The notes under the pieces are model-generated. The model was not told the DNA's origin. It saw only the letters and a list, made by a program, of their open reading frames with translations, and ran no database searches. This document shows positions 1 through 6,848 of a DNA stretch of 13,171 nucleotides, piece by piece (the stretch's first letter is position 1; each line of letters starts with the position of its first letter). This DNA is from Bryobacterales bacterium. GTDB taxonomy: Bacteria; Acidobacteriota; Terriglobia; Bryobacterales; Bryobacteraceae. The stretch covers positions 1 through 13,171 of the forward strand of contig PLGA01000268.1 of NCBI GenBank assembly GCA_003139735.1, given 5' to 3'. The position numbers and the translations under genes are program-made.

Positions 1-882
1 GCTCAGAAAGCCGCTCAGTGGCCCCACCAGCCCCGGGTACGGCAGATGAATCAGCCAGAACGCGACCCAACTGACGGTCGCCAGGACCAGGCCCAGGAGG
101 AAGTTCCCCACCACGAAGGCGCGCACGATTTTCGCGATTCCTTCCAGGCTGCGGGCGGCGGCCAGCCTGTCTTCGCCCTGGAAAAACTGCAGGAAGCTTC
201 GGTTCAGATGCTCTTGCCAGCTCAGCATGAAGTACACCAGAAACGGTACGGAGGAGGCCATCAACAGCATCTCGGAGAACGACCCCAGATGCGCGTAAAT
301 GTAGTCCCCGATGGGAGTGCCTTGGGGCTGCGCGGGCAGCGGAGGCGGAGCCGCCGGCGCGGGGGCCTCGCCCTTCCTGCCCTTCTTCTTACTAGCCGCG
401 GCTTGCTGCGCCAGCGCCTCCTCAGCGCGCCGGCGCGCAACCACGGCGTAAACGCTCTCCTCGGCGCCCTGGATCTGCTGGCGCACGCCGTCCACAATAT
501 CGCCGATCCGCTGCCCGTATATCGGCAAATCTGCGTAGAGGCCGGAGAGTTGGGTATATGCGCCCAGCCCAATCACGTAAACGAACAGCAGCGCGAACAG
601 GATTACCATCAGGCTGGCAAAGGCGCGCGGCAGCCGCAGCCGCATCAGCAGCGCCACAAACGGTTCCAGGATAAACGCGAGGATCACCGCCACGGCCGCC
701 GTGATGAAGATCGCGCGGCCGTAGTAGAGAATCGCAACCACCACCCCCAAAGCCACCACGGACACGGCGGGATGCCGCGCTGCCTGCGCGGTAACGGTTG
801 CGCTATTGACAGTCTCGGTTGAAGGCGCCACGGCGCGAGATGACCCTTGCCTCGAATGTAACATGGCGGGCGGGTTGGGCAT
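1..882 (-). CDS. AI-2E family transporter (UPF0118/PerM-like), 3' end cut by window edge
   Basis: Reading the minus strand gives 294 residues without a stop, running off the left edge. Hydrophobic segments lie at about residues 39-54, 57-80, 88-109, 204-222 and 254-280. The stretch around residues 250-290 (VVGNFLLGLVLATVSW, then PYPGLVGPLSGFLS) is typical of the AI-2E transporter family, polytopic inner-membrane exporters or permeases whose substrates are mostly unproven. The family is usually about 350 residues, so roughly 60-80 C-terminal residues are missing. I chose the ATG at 882 because AAGGG lies 12 bases upstream and an in-frame TAA is at 898-900; the ATG at 864 has no Shine-Dalgarno. 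It starts 23 bp after the toxin stop on the same strand, so co-transcription is possible. Oddity: a low-complexity Lys/Ala/Pro linker (about residues 160-188) before the later membrane segments. The family call is confident; the substrate is unknown. Confidence 0.88.
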   Translation of the reverse strand, partial: MPNPPAMLHSRQGSSRAVAPSTETVNSATVTAQAARHPAVSVVALGVVVAILYYGRAIFITAAVAVILAFILEPFVALLMRLRLPRAFASLMVILFALLFVYVIGLGAYTQLSGLYADLPIYGQRIGDIVDGVRQQIQGAEESVYAVVARRRAEEALAQQAAASKKKGRKGEAPAPAAPPPLPAQPQGTPIGDYIYAHLGSFSEMLLMASSVPFLVYFMLSWQEHLNRSFLQFFQGEDRLAAARSLEGIAKIVRAFVVGNFLLGLVLATVSWVAFWLIHLPYPGLVGPLSGFLS

Positions 883-905
883 AGCTGCTGTCAGCCCTTA
901 GCTGG

Positions 906-1217
906 TTAGAAAAGGCTGGTCAGGTCGCGGCGGCCGTCGATGACACGTACAATCTCAACTGCTTCAACCGGCCCAACGTCGGTGTCGGGGCGGGTCTCGT
1001 AGAGGATTAGATACGGTCTTTCGACAAGAAGGCGTGTCGGTGGCCGTATCTCCGGGCGGCGTGTGCCAAGGCGCGGGTGGGACGCCAACAGTTCAGTCTT
1101 AGCCTCAATCGCCGCGTAAATCCGTTCGGCCGCCGCCGGATTATCGAGACCGATTGTCAGGTAGATATCCAGAAGGTCTTCGCGGGCCTGCGGCGTCCAC
1201 AGGAGCTTGACTCTCAC
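906..1217 (-). CDS. RelE/ParE-family toxin of a type II toxin-antitoxin pair
   Basis: The 103-residue product matches the RelE/ParE fold in size and pattern: an N-terminal strand ending in W-T-P-Q-A, then ARED-LLDIY helix, a second helix (about residues 27-47), the [12 protein letters not shown] turn, and C-terminal strands with YLILYE and [10 protein letters not shown]. Toxins of this superfamily act in the cytoplasm, either poisoning gyrase (ParE) or cutting mRNA at the ribosome (RelE). The sequence alone does not decide which, although the partner is ParD-like. The start is GTG at 1217, overlapping the antitoxin stop by four bases (GTGA), the usual sign of translational coupling with the antitoxin first. 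The AI-2E gene follows after 23 bp. Family assignment is confident; the target is inferred. Confidence 0.87.
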   Translation of the reverse strand: MRVKLLWTPQAREDLLDIYLTIGLDNPAAAERIYAAIEAKTELLASHPRLGTRRPEIRPPTRLLVERPYLILYETRPDTDVGPVEAVEIVRVIDGRRDLTSLF

Positions 1218-1498
1218 CGGCCCACAATCTCAGAAGCGCGCTTCAGACGCTTCCGGGCTTCCTTGCGCAGCCCGGCGAAATCGAGGGGCGTTGCAGGCCC
1301 GCTGGCCTTACCCTGATCCCATGCCTCACGCAGACGCCGGAGGTCTTCCTGCCGCATCTCGCGTTTGAACTGCCAGTCACGGACAGCCTCGCGGACGATC
1401 TCGCTTGTGGTGGCGTATTCGCCCGCGTCAACTGCCGCCTTGAGCGAAAAAACCTGTTCACTGGTCAGAGCGACGCTGACCTTCTGAATGTCCGGCAT
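1214..1498 (-). CDS. ParD-like ribbon-helix-helix antitoxin
   Basis: This 94-residue protein has the layout of ParD/CC2985-type antitoxins. An N-terminal beta strand ([10 protein letters not shown], residues 6-15) is followed by two helices containing [17 protein letters not shown] (residues 26-42), the DNA-binding ribbon-helix-helix dimer unit. A charged helical C-terminus (about 45-94) would wrap the toxin. It should neutralise the adjacent toxin and repress its own promoter. I chose ATG 1498 over an in-frame start at 1525 because AAGGA lies about 7 bases upstream of 1498 and the [11 protein letters not shown] opening fits the family. The longer form would also extend into the likely operator. 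Its stop overlaps the toxin start by four bases. A three-half-site operator candidate sits 20-44 bases upstream (1518-1542). Confidence 0.87.
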   Translation of the reverse strand: MPDIQKVSVALTSEQVFSLKAAVDAGEYATTSEIVREAVRDWQFKREMRQEDLRRLREAWDQGKASGPATPLDFAGLRKEARKRLKRASEIVGR

Positions 1499-1517
1499 AG
1501 CGTTTCCTTGACTCAAT

Positions 1518-1542
1518 GGTAGCAAATGTTACTACCTGGTAG
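1518..1542. promoter_or_regulatory. Candidate toxin-antitoxin operator (GGTAG/CTACC half-sites)
   Basis: Three copies of one 5-bp word alternate in orientation: GGTAG at 1518-1522, CTACC at 1532-1536 and GGTAG at 1538-1542. The last two form the 11-bp odd palindrome CTACCTGGTAG. They lie directly upstream of the antitoxin ATG (1498, minus strand), where a promoter is expected; TAACAT (minus, 1531-1526) is a weak -10 candidate between the half-sites. Ribbon-helix-helix antitoxins normally bind such short inverted or direct half-sites, so autoregulation is the natural inference. The repeats are seen directly; the binding is inferred. Confidence 0.5.
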
Positions 1543-1554
1543 GAAGACCGTCGT

Positions 1555-2326
1555 TCAGTTCTCAGTGGGGACTTTGTCCGCGCTATCCACGATCAGCACA
1601 TCCACCGGCACGTCCTTGACCTTCACCAGCTTGAGGCCGAGCTTCTCGAATGCCCTGAAGAAACTCGGAGCAGCTCCGGCAGGGTCGCTTGCGACGGGCA
1701 TCCCCGCGCTGTCGGCGGGGGGCATCGCTCCGCGCGGCACCGGCCCCGTGTAGGCGTATTCCAGGGTGAACTCGTACGCTCCGGTCAAGCCTGTCTTGTC
1801 GGTTACGTGAGGCAGGGGACCTCTCGCTCCAAGAGCCACAGAAGTCGGCCGGGGAGCCTCTGTAGGTGGTGCGCAGGGTCCCGGCGGCGGGGTTGCCGAG
1901 GGATCCCATGTAAGGCCCAGGGCGGATCTGGGTTTCGTGGTGGAGTTTGAGATGGAAGCGGTCGGCAAGCAGGTTTTGCAGCATCAGGCGGAACTGCTCC
2001 TTGGTTGTGCCGGGGGGAATGGTGGCGTCCACGGCGTAGAAGGGCGCTCCAGGGGCGTTGAGCCAGTTGAGACCTGTGATTTGATCGCCCGTTACGTCGT
2101 AGGCCTCCCCCATCATGGTGAACAGGGTGGTGCGCGGCCAGGAGATACGGCCGGGGTCGTCCGTGCCGGGGCCTCCGAGCGGGGCAAGCATCCTTCCGGG
2201 AACCACCTCGCCGGTCGGTTTTACCGAAGCCACCTCGAAGGTCAGCTTGGAGTCCGGGGCTTGAGCGGCCAGGGGCTGGGCAAGCAGGAGGAAGAGACAG
2301 AGAGCGGCGGCCAATGCGAGTTTCAT
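1555..2326 (-). pseudogene. TIGR03435 family secreted protein, frameshifted
   Basis: The ATG at 2326 has a good Shine-Dalgarno (GAGGAG) and opens a signal peptide (residues 1-22, cut after AAQA). The family's N-terminal features follow: FEVASVKP (about 30-37), MMGEAYDV, QITGLNWL, and the FRLMLQNLLADRFHLKLHHETQ region ending near residue 133 (about 1942). The C-terminal half, with VTDKTGLTGAYEFTLEY and the closing VDVLIVDSADKVPTEN, lies in a different minus-strand frame from about 1806 to the TGA at 1555. So one frameshift falls roughly between 1806 and 1940. The expected YALVV..GGPKL segment after HHET is not visible in any frame, and the gap between the two blocks is short (about 45 codons), suggesting a deletion as well. 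Family members are abundant secreted proteins of unknown function in Acidobacteria. The alternative is a sequencing error, but the missing segment argues for real decay. Confidence 0.8.
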
Positions 2327-2346
2327 AGCGGCAACTCCTCAACCGC

Positions 2347-2352
2347 ATTATA
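2347..2352 (-). promoter_or_regulatory. -10 box candidate (TATAAT) for the TIGR03435 gene
   Basis: A perfect TATAAT read leftward lies 20 bases before the ATG at 2326. A start of transcription near 2340 would leave a short 5' UTR that still contains the GAGGAG ribosome site. No convincing -35 box is seen; the expected place is filled by the 7-bp tandem repeats. Confidence 0.45.
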
Positions 2353-2379
2353 CGGCTGACGGCCGACGGCTGACGGCTA
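2352..2379. repeat. Four tandem 7-bp repeats (ACGGCTG type) between two divergent -10 boxes
   Basis: The units are ACGGCTG (2352-2358), ACGGCCG (2359-2365), ACGGCTG (2366-2372) and ACGGCTA (2373-2379), differing from the consensus by at most one base. They fill almost exactly the space between the leftward TATAAT (2347-2352) and the rightward TATAAT (2378-2383), so they occupy both expected -35 regions. They could be regulator half-sites, or a neutral simple repeat that grew by slippage. Confidence 0.75.
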
Positions 2380-2383
2380 TAAT
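2378..2383 (+). promoter_or_regulatory. -10 box candidate (TATAAT) for ruvX-mltG, probable leaderless start
   Basis: A perfect TATAAT ends 8 bases before the TTG start codon at 2392. Transcription from the usual 6-8 bases downstream would begin at or next to the start codon, leaving no room for a ribosome site. A weak -35 (CTGACG, 2356-2361, 16-bp spacer, 4 of 6 matches) lies inside the tandem repeats. Confidence 0.5.
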
Positions 2384-2391
2384 GAATTCAC

Positions 2392-2820
2392 TTGACTCCC
2401 TTGAAGACCCGCATTCTCGCCTTGGACTTGGGCAAGAAGCGCATTGGGCTGGCCATCAGCGATCCTTTGGGAATTACCGCGCAGGGACTGCCGAATCTCG
2501 AACGCACGCGCAAGCGTGACGATCTGGATGCCCTCAAGCGCCTCGCGGCCGAGCGCGAAGTCGGCCTGATCCTCATGGGCAACCCGATAAACATGGGCGG
2601 CAGCGAGGGCCGCCAATCCGGTTGGGTGCGCGAGTTCGGCGCGGCCATCGAACAGCGAACCGGCCTGCCGGTCAAATACTGGGACGAGCGCCTGACCAGC
2701 GTTGAGGCGGGCCGCGTGCTCCGCTCGAGCGGAATCGGCATTGAGAAGCGCGCGGCGGCCGTGGACCGGCTCTCGGCCGTGATTCTTCTGCAAAGCTACC
2801 TGGACTCGTTGCCGGCATGA
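2392..2820 (+). CDS. ruvX: RuvX/YqgF family pre-16S rRNA nuclease (Holliday junction resolvase-like)
   Basis: The 142-residue protein has the RNase H-like YqgF fold. LALDLGKKRIGLAISDPLG (9-27) carries the first catalytic Asp (D12), GNPINMGGSEG (63-73) is the family's glycine loop, and WDERLTSVEA (97-106) contributes D98/E99. VDRLSAVILLQSYLD (124-138) contributes D125. YqgF proteins act in the cytoplasm in 16S rRNA 5'-end maturation and resemble Holliday-junction nucleases. An in-frame TGA at 2383-2385 and the absence of ATG or GTG before the first motif leave only TTG 2392 or TTG 2401; both lack a Shine-Dalgarno. TTG 2392 is 8 bases after a TATAAT, so a leaderless mRNA is likely. The stop overlaps the mltG start by four bases (ATGA), a ruvX-mltG pairing seen in many bacteria. 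Confidence 0.93.
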   Translation: MTPLKTRILALDLGKKRIGLAISDPLGITAQGLPNLERTRKRDDLDALKRLAAEREVGLILMGNPINMGGSEGRQSGWVREFGAAIEQRTGLPVKYWDERLTSVEAGRVLRSSGIGIEKRAAAVDRLSAVILLQSYLDSLPA

Positions 2821-3809
2821 AAGCCATCCGCGCCATTCGCATCTTTGCCTTCCTCGCCGTTTTCGTCGGAGGGTTCGCCGTGTACCGCCTGGGCGCGCCG
2901 TACCAGGGTTTTGGCAAAGAAACCTTCGTCGACGTGCCCTACGGCACTTCCACGGGAACCATCGCCGGAATGCTGGCCGACGCCGGCGTGGTCCGCAGCC
3001 GCTGGGATTTTCTGCTCGCGCTTCTCGCCGGGCGCGGCCGGAAATTGCAAGCGGGCGAGTACCGCTTCGACCGCGCGGCGACGCCGGTCGATGTCTACAG
3101 CCGCATGGCCCGCGGCGACGTCTTTTTCTACGACCTGGTGGTCCCGGAAGGCTGGAATATGTTCGATATCGCAGCCTCGGCAGAGAAGCTGGACATCTTT
3201 CCGGCGGAGCAATTCCTGGCGGCGGCTCGCGATCCGCGCTCGATTCGCGACCTCGATCCGCGCGCGCCCACGCTCGAAGGCTATCTTTTCCCGAATACCT
3301 ACCACGTCGGCCGCCACACCACGCCCGACCAACTCTGCCGCATGATGACCGCCAAATTCCGCGAGGTCTGGCGCGGCCTGCACACCAACGCGGACGTTCA
3401 CGAAACGGTCACGCTGGCCTCACTGGTCGAAAAGGAGGACAAGCTCGATCGCGAACGCCCGCTGATCGCCGCGGTCTTCGCGAACCGCCTTCGCATCGGC
3501 ATGAAGCTCGATTGCGACCCCACCACCATTTACGCCGCGCTGCTCCACGGCGGGTATCGCGGAGCCATTTACCAATCCGATCTGGACCGCAACGATCCGT
3601 ACAACACCTACCGCAGCGCGGGTCTTCCGCCCGGTCCCATCGCCAACCCCGGTATGGCTTCCCTGCGCGCCGCGCTCGACCCCGCCGCATCCGGCGCGCT
3701 CTATTTCGTGCTGCGGCCCGACGGTTCGGGCGCGCACCAGTTCTCCACCGATCTGGCCGCTCACCAGCAGGCCACTACCAAATACCGCCGTGGCCGCCGG
3801 AAGAAATAG
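2817..3809 (+). CDS. mltG: Endolytic transglycosylase MltG (YceG-like)
   Basis: MltG cuts nascent glycan strands at the inner membrane and ends peptidoglycan polymerisation. The 330-residue product has one N-terminal membrane segment (about 5-24), a LysM-like region (about 35-100) and the YceG catalytic domain. Seen motifs are LEGYLFPNTY (153-162), LASLVEKED (200-208) with the probable catalytic Glu E205, DPTTIYA (234-240), and NTYRSAGLPPGPIANPG (263-279). Length is close to the family norm (about 340). The ATG overlaps the ruvX stop by four bases, so the two are probably co-translated from the promoter at 2378. A basic tail (YRRGRRKK) ends the protein. All expected motifs are present and the gene appears intact. 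Confidence 0.95.
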   Translation: MKAIRAIRIFAFLAVFVGGFAVYRLGAPYQGFGKETFVDVPYGTSTGTIAGMLADAGVVRSRWDFLLALLAGRGRKLQAGEYRFDRAATPVDVYSRMARGDVFFYDLVVPEGWNMFDIAASAEKLDIFPAEQFLAAARDPRSIRDLDPRAPTLEGYLFPNTYHVGRHTTPDQLCRMMTAKFREVWRGLHTNADVHETVTLASLVEKEDKLDRERPLIAAVFANRLRIGMKLDCDPTTIYAALLHGGYRGAIYQSDLDRNDPYNTYRSAGLPPGPIANPGMASLRAALDPAASGALYFVLRPDGSGAHQFSTDLAAHQQATTKYRRGRRKK

Positions 3810-4256
3810 ATCGTTCAAGCAGCAGCTTCGCGAGTACCTGGCGGCCCGCCAGCCGCCCGTTATTACGGAAGCCGTCTGGCGCGACCTGCTCGAGCGTCTG
3901 GCGCCGGTTTCCGAGAGCTATCTGCGCCAATTGCTGTGGGCCGCTGGCCTGCCGTTCGACCAGCCCTGCGCCGGCGTCCGCCAGCACGCCTTCGAAGAGC
4001 TGGAAGAGTCCCTGCTCGGAATGGGCCGGATCTACGCCGATGCCATGGATGCCGGCGACTCGAGCGCGCCCGCTACTGCCGCCGCCAGGTGATCGCCGCC
4101 AAGGACCGCGCCAAGTTCGTGGCCGCCAGCCCCCGTACCAGCCCGGAAAAGAAAGCCGAAAAGCAGGAGATGGCGCAATGGATGCTGGTCTGGCTGGGGG
4201 ACCCCGCTTTGTTCCCGGCATGGCTGGAGGCCAGAAAGCGGGTGTTGTCGCTATGA
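3790..4256 (+). pseudogene. Small hypothetical protein, split by a single-base frameshift
   Basis: From GTG 3790 (20 bases inside the mltG end) one frame reads about 90 plausible residues (SFKQQLREYLAARQPPVITEAVW, then LEESLLGMGRIYADAMDAGD) before turning into Ala/Thr-rich text and a stop at 4092. A second frame takes over at about 4058 with RARYCRRQVIAAKDRAKF, then SPEKKAEKQEMAQWMLVWLGDPALFPAWLEARKR, to the TGA at 4254-4256. Reading one base back near GACTCGAG joins them into a protein of about 155 residues. I recall similar small helical proteins of unknown function in Solibacter but cannot name a family. No Shine-Dalgarno is seen for the GTG, so coupling to mltG is likely. The break could be a one-base deletion in the genome or a sequencing error; no slippery heptamer for programmed frameshifting is visible. 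Confidence 0.65.
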
Positions 4257-4281
4257 TGAACGTTGCTACGGGGAGGGCGCC

Positions 4282-6771
4282 ATGGAAACAGGTTCGGGAC
4301 GGAAGGAATTGGACGCGGACTCGAATTGGAAATTTGTCAAAGGCGATCCGAAGAGCGCCGAGTCCGTGGATTTCGACGATGCCTCCTGGCGCACGGTGAA
4401 TCTGCCGCACGACTGGAGCATCGAGGGGACGCCCGATAAGGACGACCCAAGCGGCGCCGGCGAGGGCTATTTCCCCGGTGGGATCGGCTGGTATCGAAGG
4501 GCGTTTACCGCTCCCGCGGACTGGCAAGGGAAGCAGGCCGCCATCGAGTTCGATGGCGTGTACATGGATGCAACCGTGTATTTGAACGGGGAGAAATTGG
4601 GAACGCATCCCTACGGTTACACCGCTTTCGTGTTCGACCTTACCCCGCACTTGAGGATCTCCGCCCGCAACGTGCTGGCGGTTCGCGTCGATAATTCGGC
4701 GCAGCCCAACAGCCGCTGGTACAGCGGATCCGGAATCTACCGCCATGTACGCCTGATACTGACGGAGCCGGTGCACGTCGCTCATTGGGGCGTCGCCGTC
4801 ACAACGCCCGAGGTTTCAAGCGACAGGGCCACGGTTGTGGTGCGCGTCCGCGTGAGCCCCGTTGACGGCGCCGCCGCAATCGAAGTGCGGACGGCGCTGG
4901 TTGGTCCGGACGGCGTAACCGTAGGCCAAGCGGAATCGGCCGCTCCCGCTGACGAGAGCGGAGAACGGGAGGTGATTCAGACCATCGATGCGCCGCGGCC
5001 GTCCTTATGGTCGCCTGAGAATCCGCGGCTGTATCGGGCTGTGACACAGGTGGCGAGCGCAGGCAGGGTAACCGATGAAGTGACCACCCCGTTTGGCATT
5101 CGGTCCATCGCCTGGTCGGTGGAGAAAGGGCTGGCGCTGAACGGCGCGCCCATCAAGCTGCGGGGGGGCAGCGTTCATCATGACCACGGCCCGCTGGGGG
5201 CGGCGGCGTTCGACCGGGCGGAGGAGCGCAAGGTGGAGCTGCTGAAGGCGGCCGGGTTCAATGCCGTGCGCACTGCGCACAATCCGCCGTCGCGAGCGTT
5301 CCTCGACGCCTGCGACCGCCTGGGATTGCTGGTCCTCGACGAGCCATTCGATGTCTGGAGGCAAGCCAAGGCGAAGTTCGACTATGCGCGGTTCTTCGAG
5401 GAATGGTGGCAGGCGGATCTCACCGCCATGGTCCTGCGCGACCGGAATCACCCGTCCATCGTGATGTGGGGCATCGGCAACGAGATTCCCGAAGTGTGGA
5501 GCGATCGGGGCGCGCCGATTGCCCGGAAGCTGGCAAGCTGCGTCCGCGCATTGGACGGCTCCCGGCCGCTCACTCAGGCTTTTCTGGGAGCCACGTTCGG
5601 CGCGAACCCCGACGCCGCCATCGCGGTGGTGGACATTGCCGGATACAACTACAATCTGGCGGCCAATGGCCCGGGAGACCATCAACGCGTGCCCGCGCGC
5701 ATCATGCAGACCACGGAATCGCTCCCGCCCGACGCTTTCGAGCAGTGGACCCTGGTGAACGACAACCCCCATATCGTTGGAGAATTCGTCTGGACCGCCA
5801 TGGACTATCTGGGCGAGTCCGGAGCCGGCGGATGGAGCTACGTAACGCCTGAGCAGACGGCGATGGCCGCAACGATCGAGCAATATATGCGAAAGAGCTT
5901 GCCGCAAATGGGCGCCGACGGCCAGAATCCCTTCGCGGCAATGGCTGCGGGCGGCGCGAACGAGGCCGCTGCGAGCGCCAGGAAGCTGATCTTTCCGGGG
6001 TATCCGTGGCATTCCGCCTATTGCGGGGATATCGACCTCGCCGGATTCCGCAAGCCATGGTCGTTCTACCGCGACATCTTGTGGAACGGCGGCGACCGCG
6101 TCTTTGTCACGGTGCGCCTGCCCGAGCCGGAGGGGCGGAAGATCTGCGCGATCTGCTGGGCCGTTTTCCCCACGCTGCCGAGTTGGACCTGGCCGGGGCA
6201 GGAAGGCAAACCCATGCAGGTTGAAGTGTATGCCAGAACCGAGAAAGTGCGGCTCCACCTTGACGGCAAGCCGATTGGAGAGATGCCCACCACCCGGAAC
6301 GAGCAATTCAAGGCGACGTTTACCGTGCCATACGCTCCCGGCGCGTTGAAGGCCGTGGGCCTCAACGGCAGCCGGGTTGTCGCTGAGATGACGTTGACCA
6401 CGGCCGATGCGCCCGCGCGGCTGCGTCTGACGGCGGACCGCTCCACGATTCATGCCGACGGGCAGGACCTCTCGTTCATCACCGTGGAGGCGCTCGACGC
6501 GCACGGCCGTTTCCAGCCGAACGCCGGCCAGGAAGTTCAGTTCACCATAGCCGGTCCGGGCGAAATCGCGGCGCTGGGCAACGGAGACGGCCAGAGCCTT
6601 GAGCCGTATCGGGGATCCCAGCGGAAGCTGTTCCACGGCCGAGCGCTCGTGGTTGTGCGCGCGTCGAAGAACCCCGGTGCGGTCCAACTAGAGGCGAGTG
6701 CGTCGGGCCTTGCCGGCGCAACGGTGACCATTGCGGCTCAGGCGGTCGCGCCTCGCCCGGAATTGGCGTAG
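4282..6771 (+). CDS. Glycoside hydrolase family 2 protein (beta-galactosidase-like)
   Basis: This 829-residue enzyme has the GH2 order: jelly-roll sugar-binding domain (about 14-160, with LPHDWS and RWYSGSGIYRHVRL), immunoglobulin-like domain (about 163-275), and TIM barrel (about 280-600). A DUF4982-like domain (about 640-705) and a C-terminal GH2_C5-like beta domain (about 710-820) follow. In the barrel, RTAHNPPS (330-337) and WGIGNE (396-401) place the acid/base at E401. The nucleophile is probably E479 in QTTES, and VGEFVWTAMDYLGE (499-512) follows. GGAGG lies 5 bases before the ATG, so the start is firm. No signal peptide is seen, suggesting a cytoplasmic enzyme unless export is non-classical. 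A Gly/Ala/Met-rich insert (about 540-568) interrupts the barrel before WHSAYCGDIDL. The substrate is unknown; beta-galactoside is the default guess. Confidence 0.9.
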   Translation: METGSGRKELDADSNWKFVKGDPKSAESVDFDDASWRTVNLPHDWSIEGTPDKDDPSGAGEGYFPGGIGWYRRAFTAPADWQGKQAAIEFDGVYMDATVYLNGEKLGTHPYGYTAFVFDLTPHLRISARNVLAVRVDNSAQPNSRWYSGSGIYRHVRLILTEPVHVAHWGVAVTTPEVSSDRATVVVRVRVSPVDGAAAIEVRTALVGPDGVTVGQAESAAPADESGEREVIQTIDAPRPSLWSPENPRLYRAVTQVASAGRVTDEVTTPFGIRSIAWSVEKGLALNGAPIKLRGGSVHHDHGPLGAAAFDRAEERKVELLKAAGFNAVRTAHNPPSRAFLDACDRLGLLVLDEPFDVWRQAKAKFDYARFFEEWWQADLTAMVLRDRNHPSIVMWGIGNEIPEVWSDRGAPIARKLASCVRALDGSRPLTQAFLGATFGANPDAAIAVVDIAGYNYNLAANGPGDHQRVPARIMQTTESLPPDAFEQWTLVNDNPHIVGEFVWTAMDYLGESGAGGWSYVTPEQTAMAATIEQYMRKSLPQMGADGQNPFAAMAAGGANEAAASARKLIFPGYPWHSAYCGDIDLAGFRKPWSFYRDILWNGGDRVFVTVRLPEPEGRKICAICWAVFPTLPSWTWPGQEGKPMQVEVYARTEKVRLHLDGKPIGEMPTTRNEQFKATFTVPYAPGALKAVGLNGSRVVAEMTLTTADAPARLRLTADRSTIHADGQDLSFITVEALDAHGRFQPNAGQEVQFTIAGPGEIAALGNGDGQSLEPYRGSQRKLFHGRALVVVRASKNPGAVQLEASASGLAGATVTIAAQAVAPRPELA

Positions 6772-6789
6772 TTTTCCGATTGTTTGCGG

Positions 6790-6817
6790 GTAGGGGTCGG
6801 GCATGCCCGACCCCTAC
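6790..6817. terminator. Perfect 28-bp palindrome between convergent genes, probable bidirectional terminator
   Basis: The left arm GTAGGGGTCGGGC (6790-6802) and right arm GCCCGACCCCTAC (6805-6817) are exact complements around a central AT, giving a 12-13-bp GC-rich hairpin on either strand. It lies 18 bp after the GH2 stop and 31 bp past the stop of the convergent secreted-protein gene. No T-run follows on either side, so it is a hairpin-only terminator at best. A dispersed REP-like repeat is the alternative. Confidence 0.6.
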
Positions 6818-6848
6818 GGCGGATGCGCAATTACTTATGACGCTATGT

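Noticed and set aside
46..822. Rightward open frame of 258 codons
   Set aside because: Composition is Gln/His/Arg-rich with no recognisable domain, while the opposite strand encodes a clear AI-2E membrane protein through the whole span.
4040..4100. Programmed -1 frameshift in the small gene after mltG
   Set aside because: No slippery heptamer or obvious downstream pseudoknot is present at the junction, so a plain deletion or sequencing error is more likely.
5005..6687. Leftward open frame of 560 codons opposite the GH2 gene
   Set aside because: It is antisense to a complete GH2 enzyme with catalytic motifs; long antisense frames are common in GC-rich genes and this one has no domain signal.
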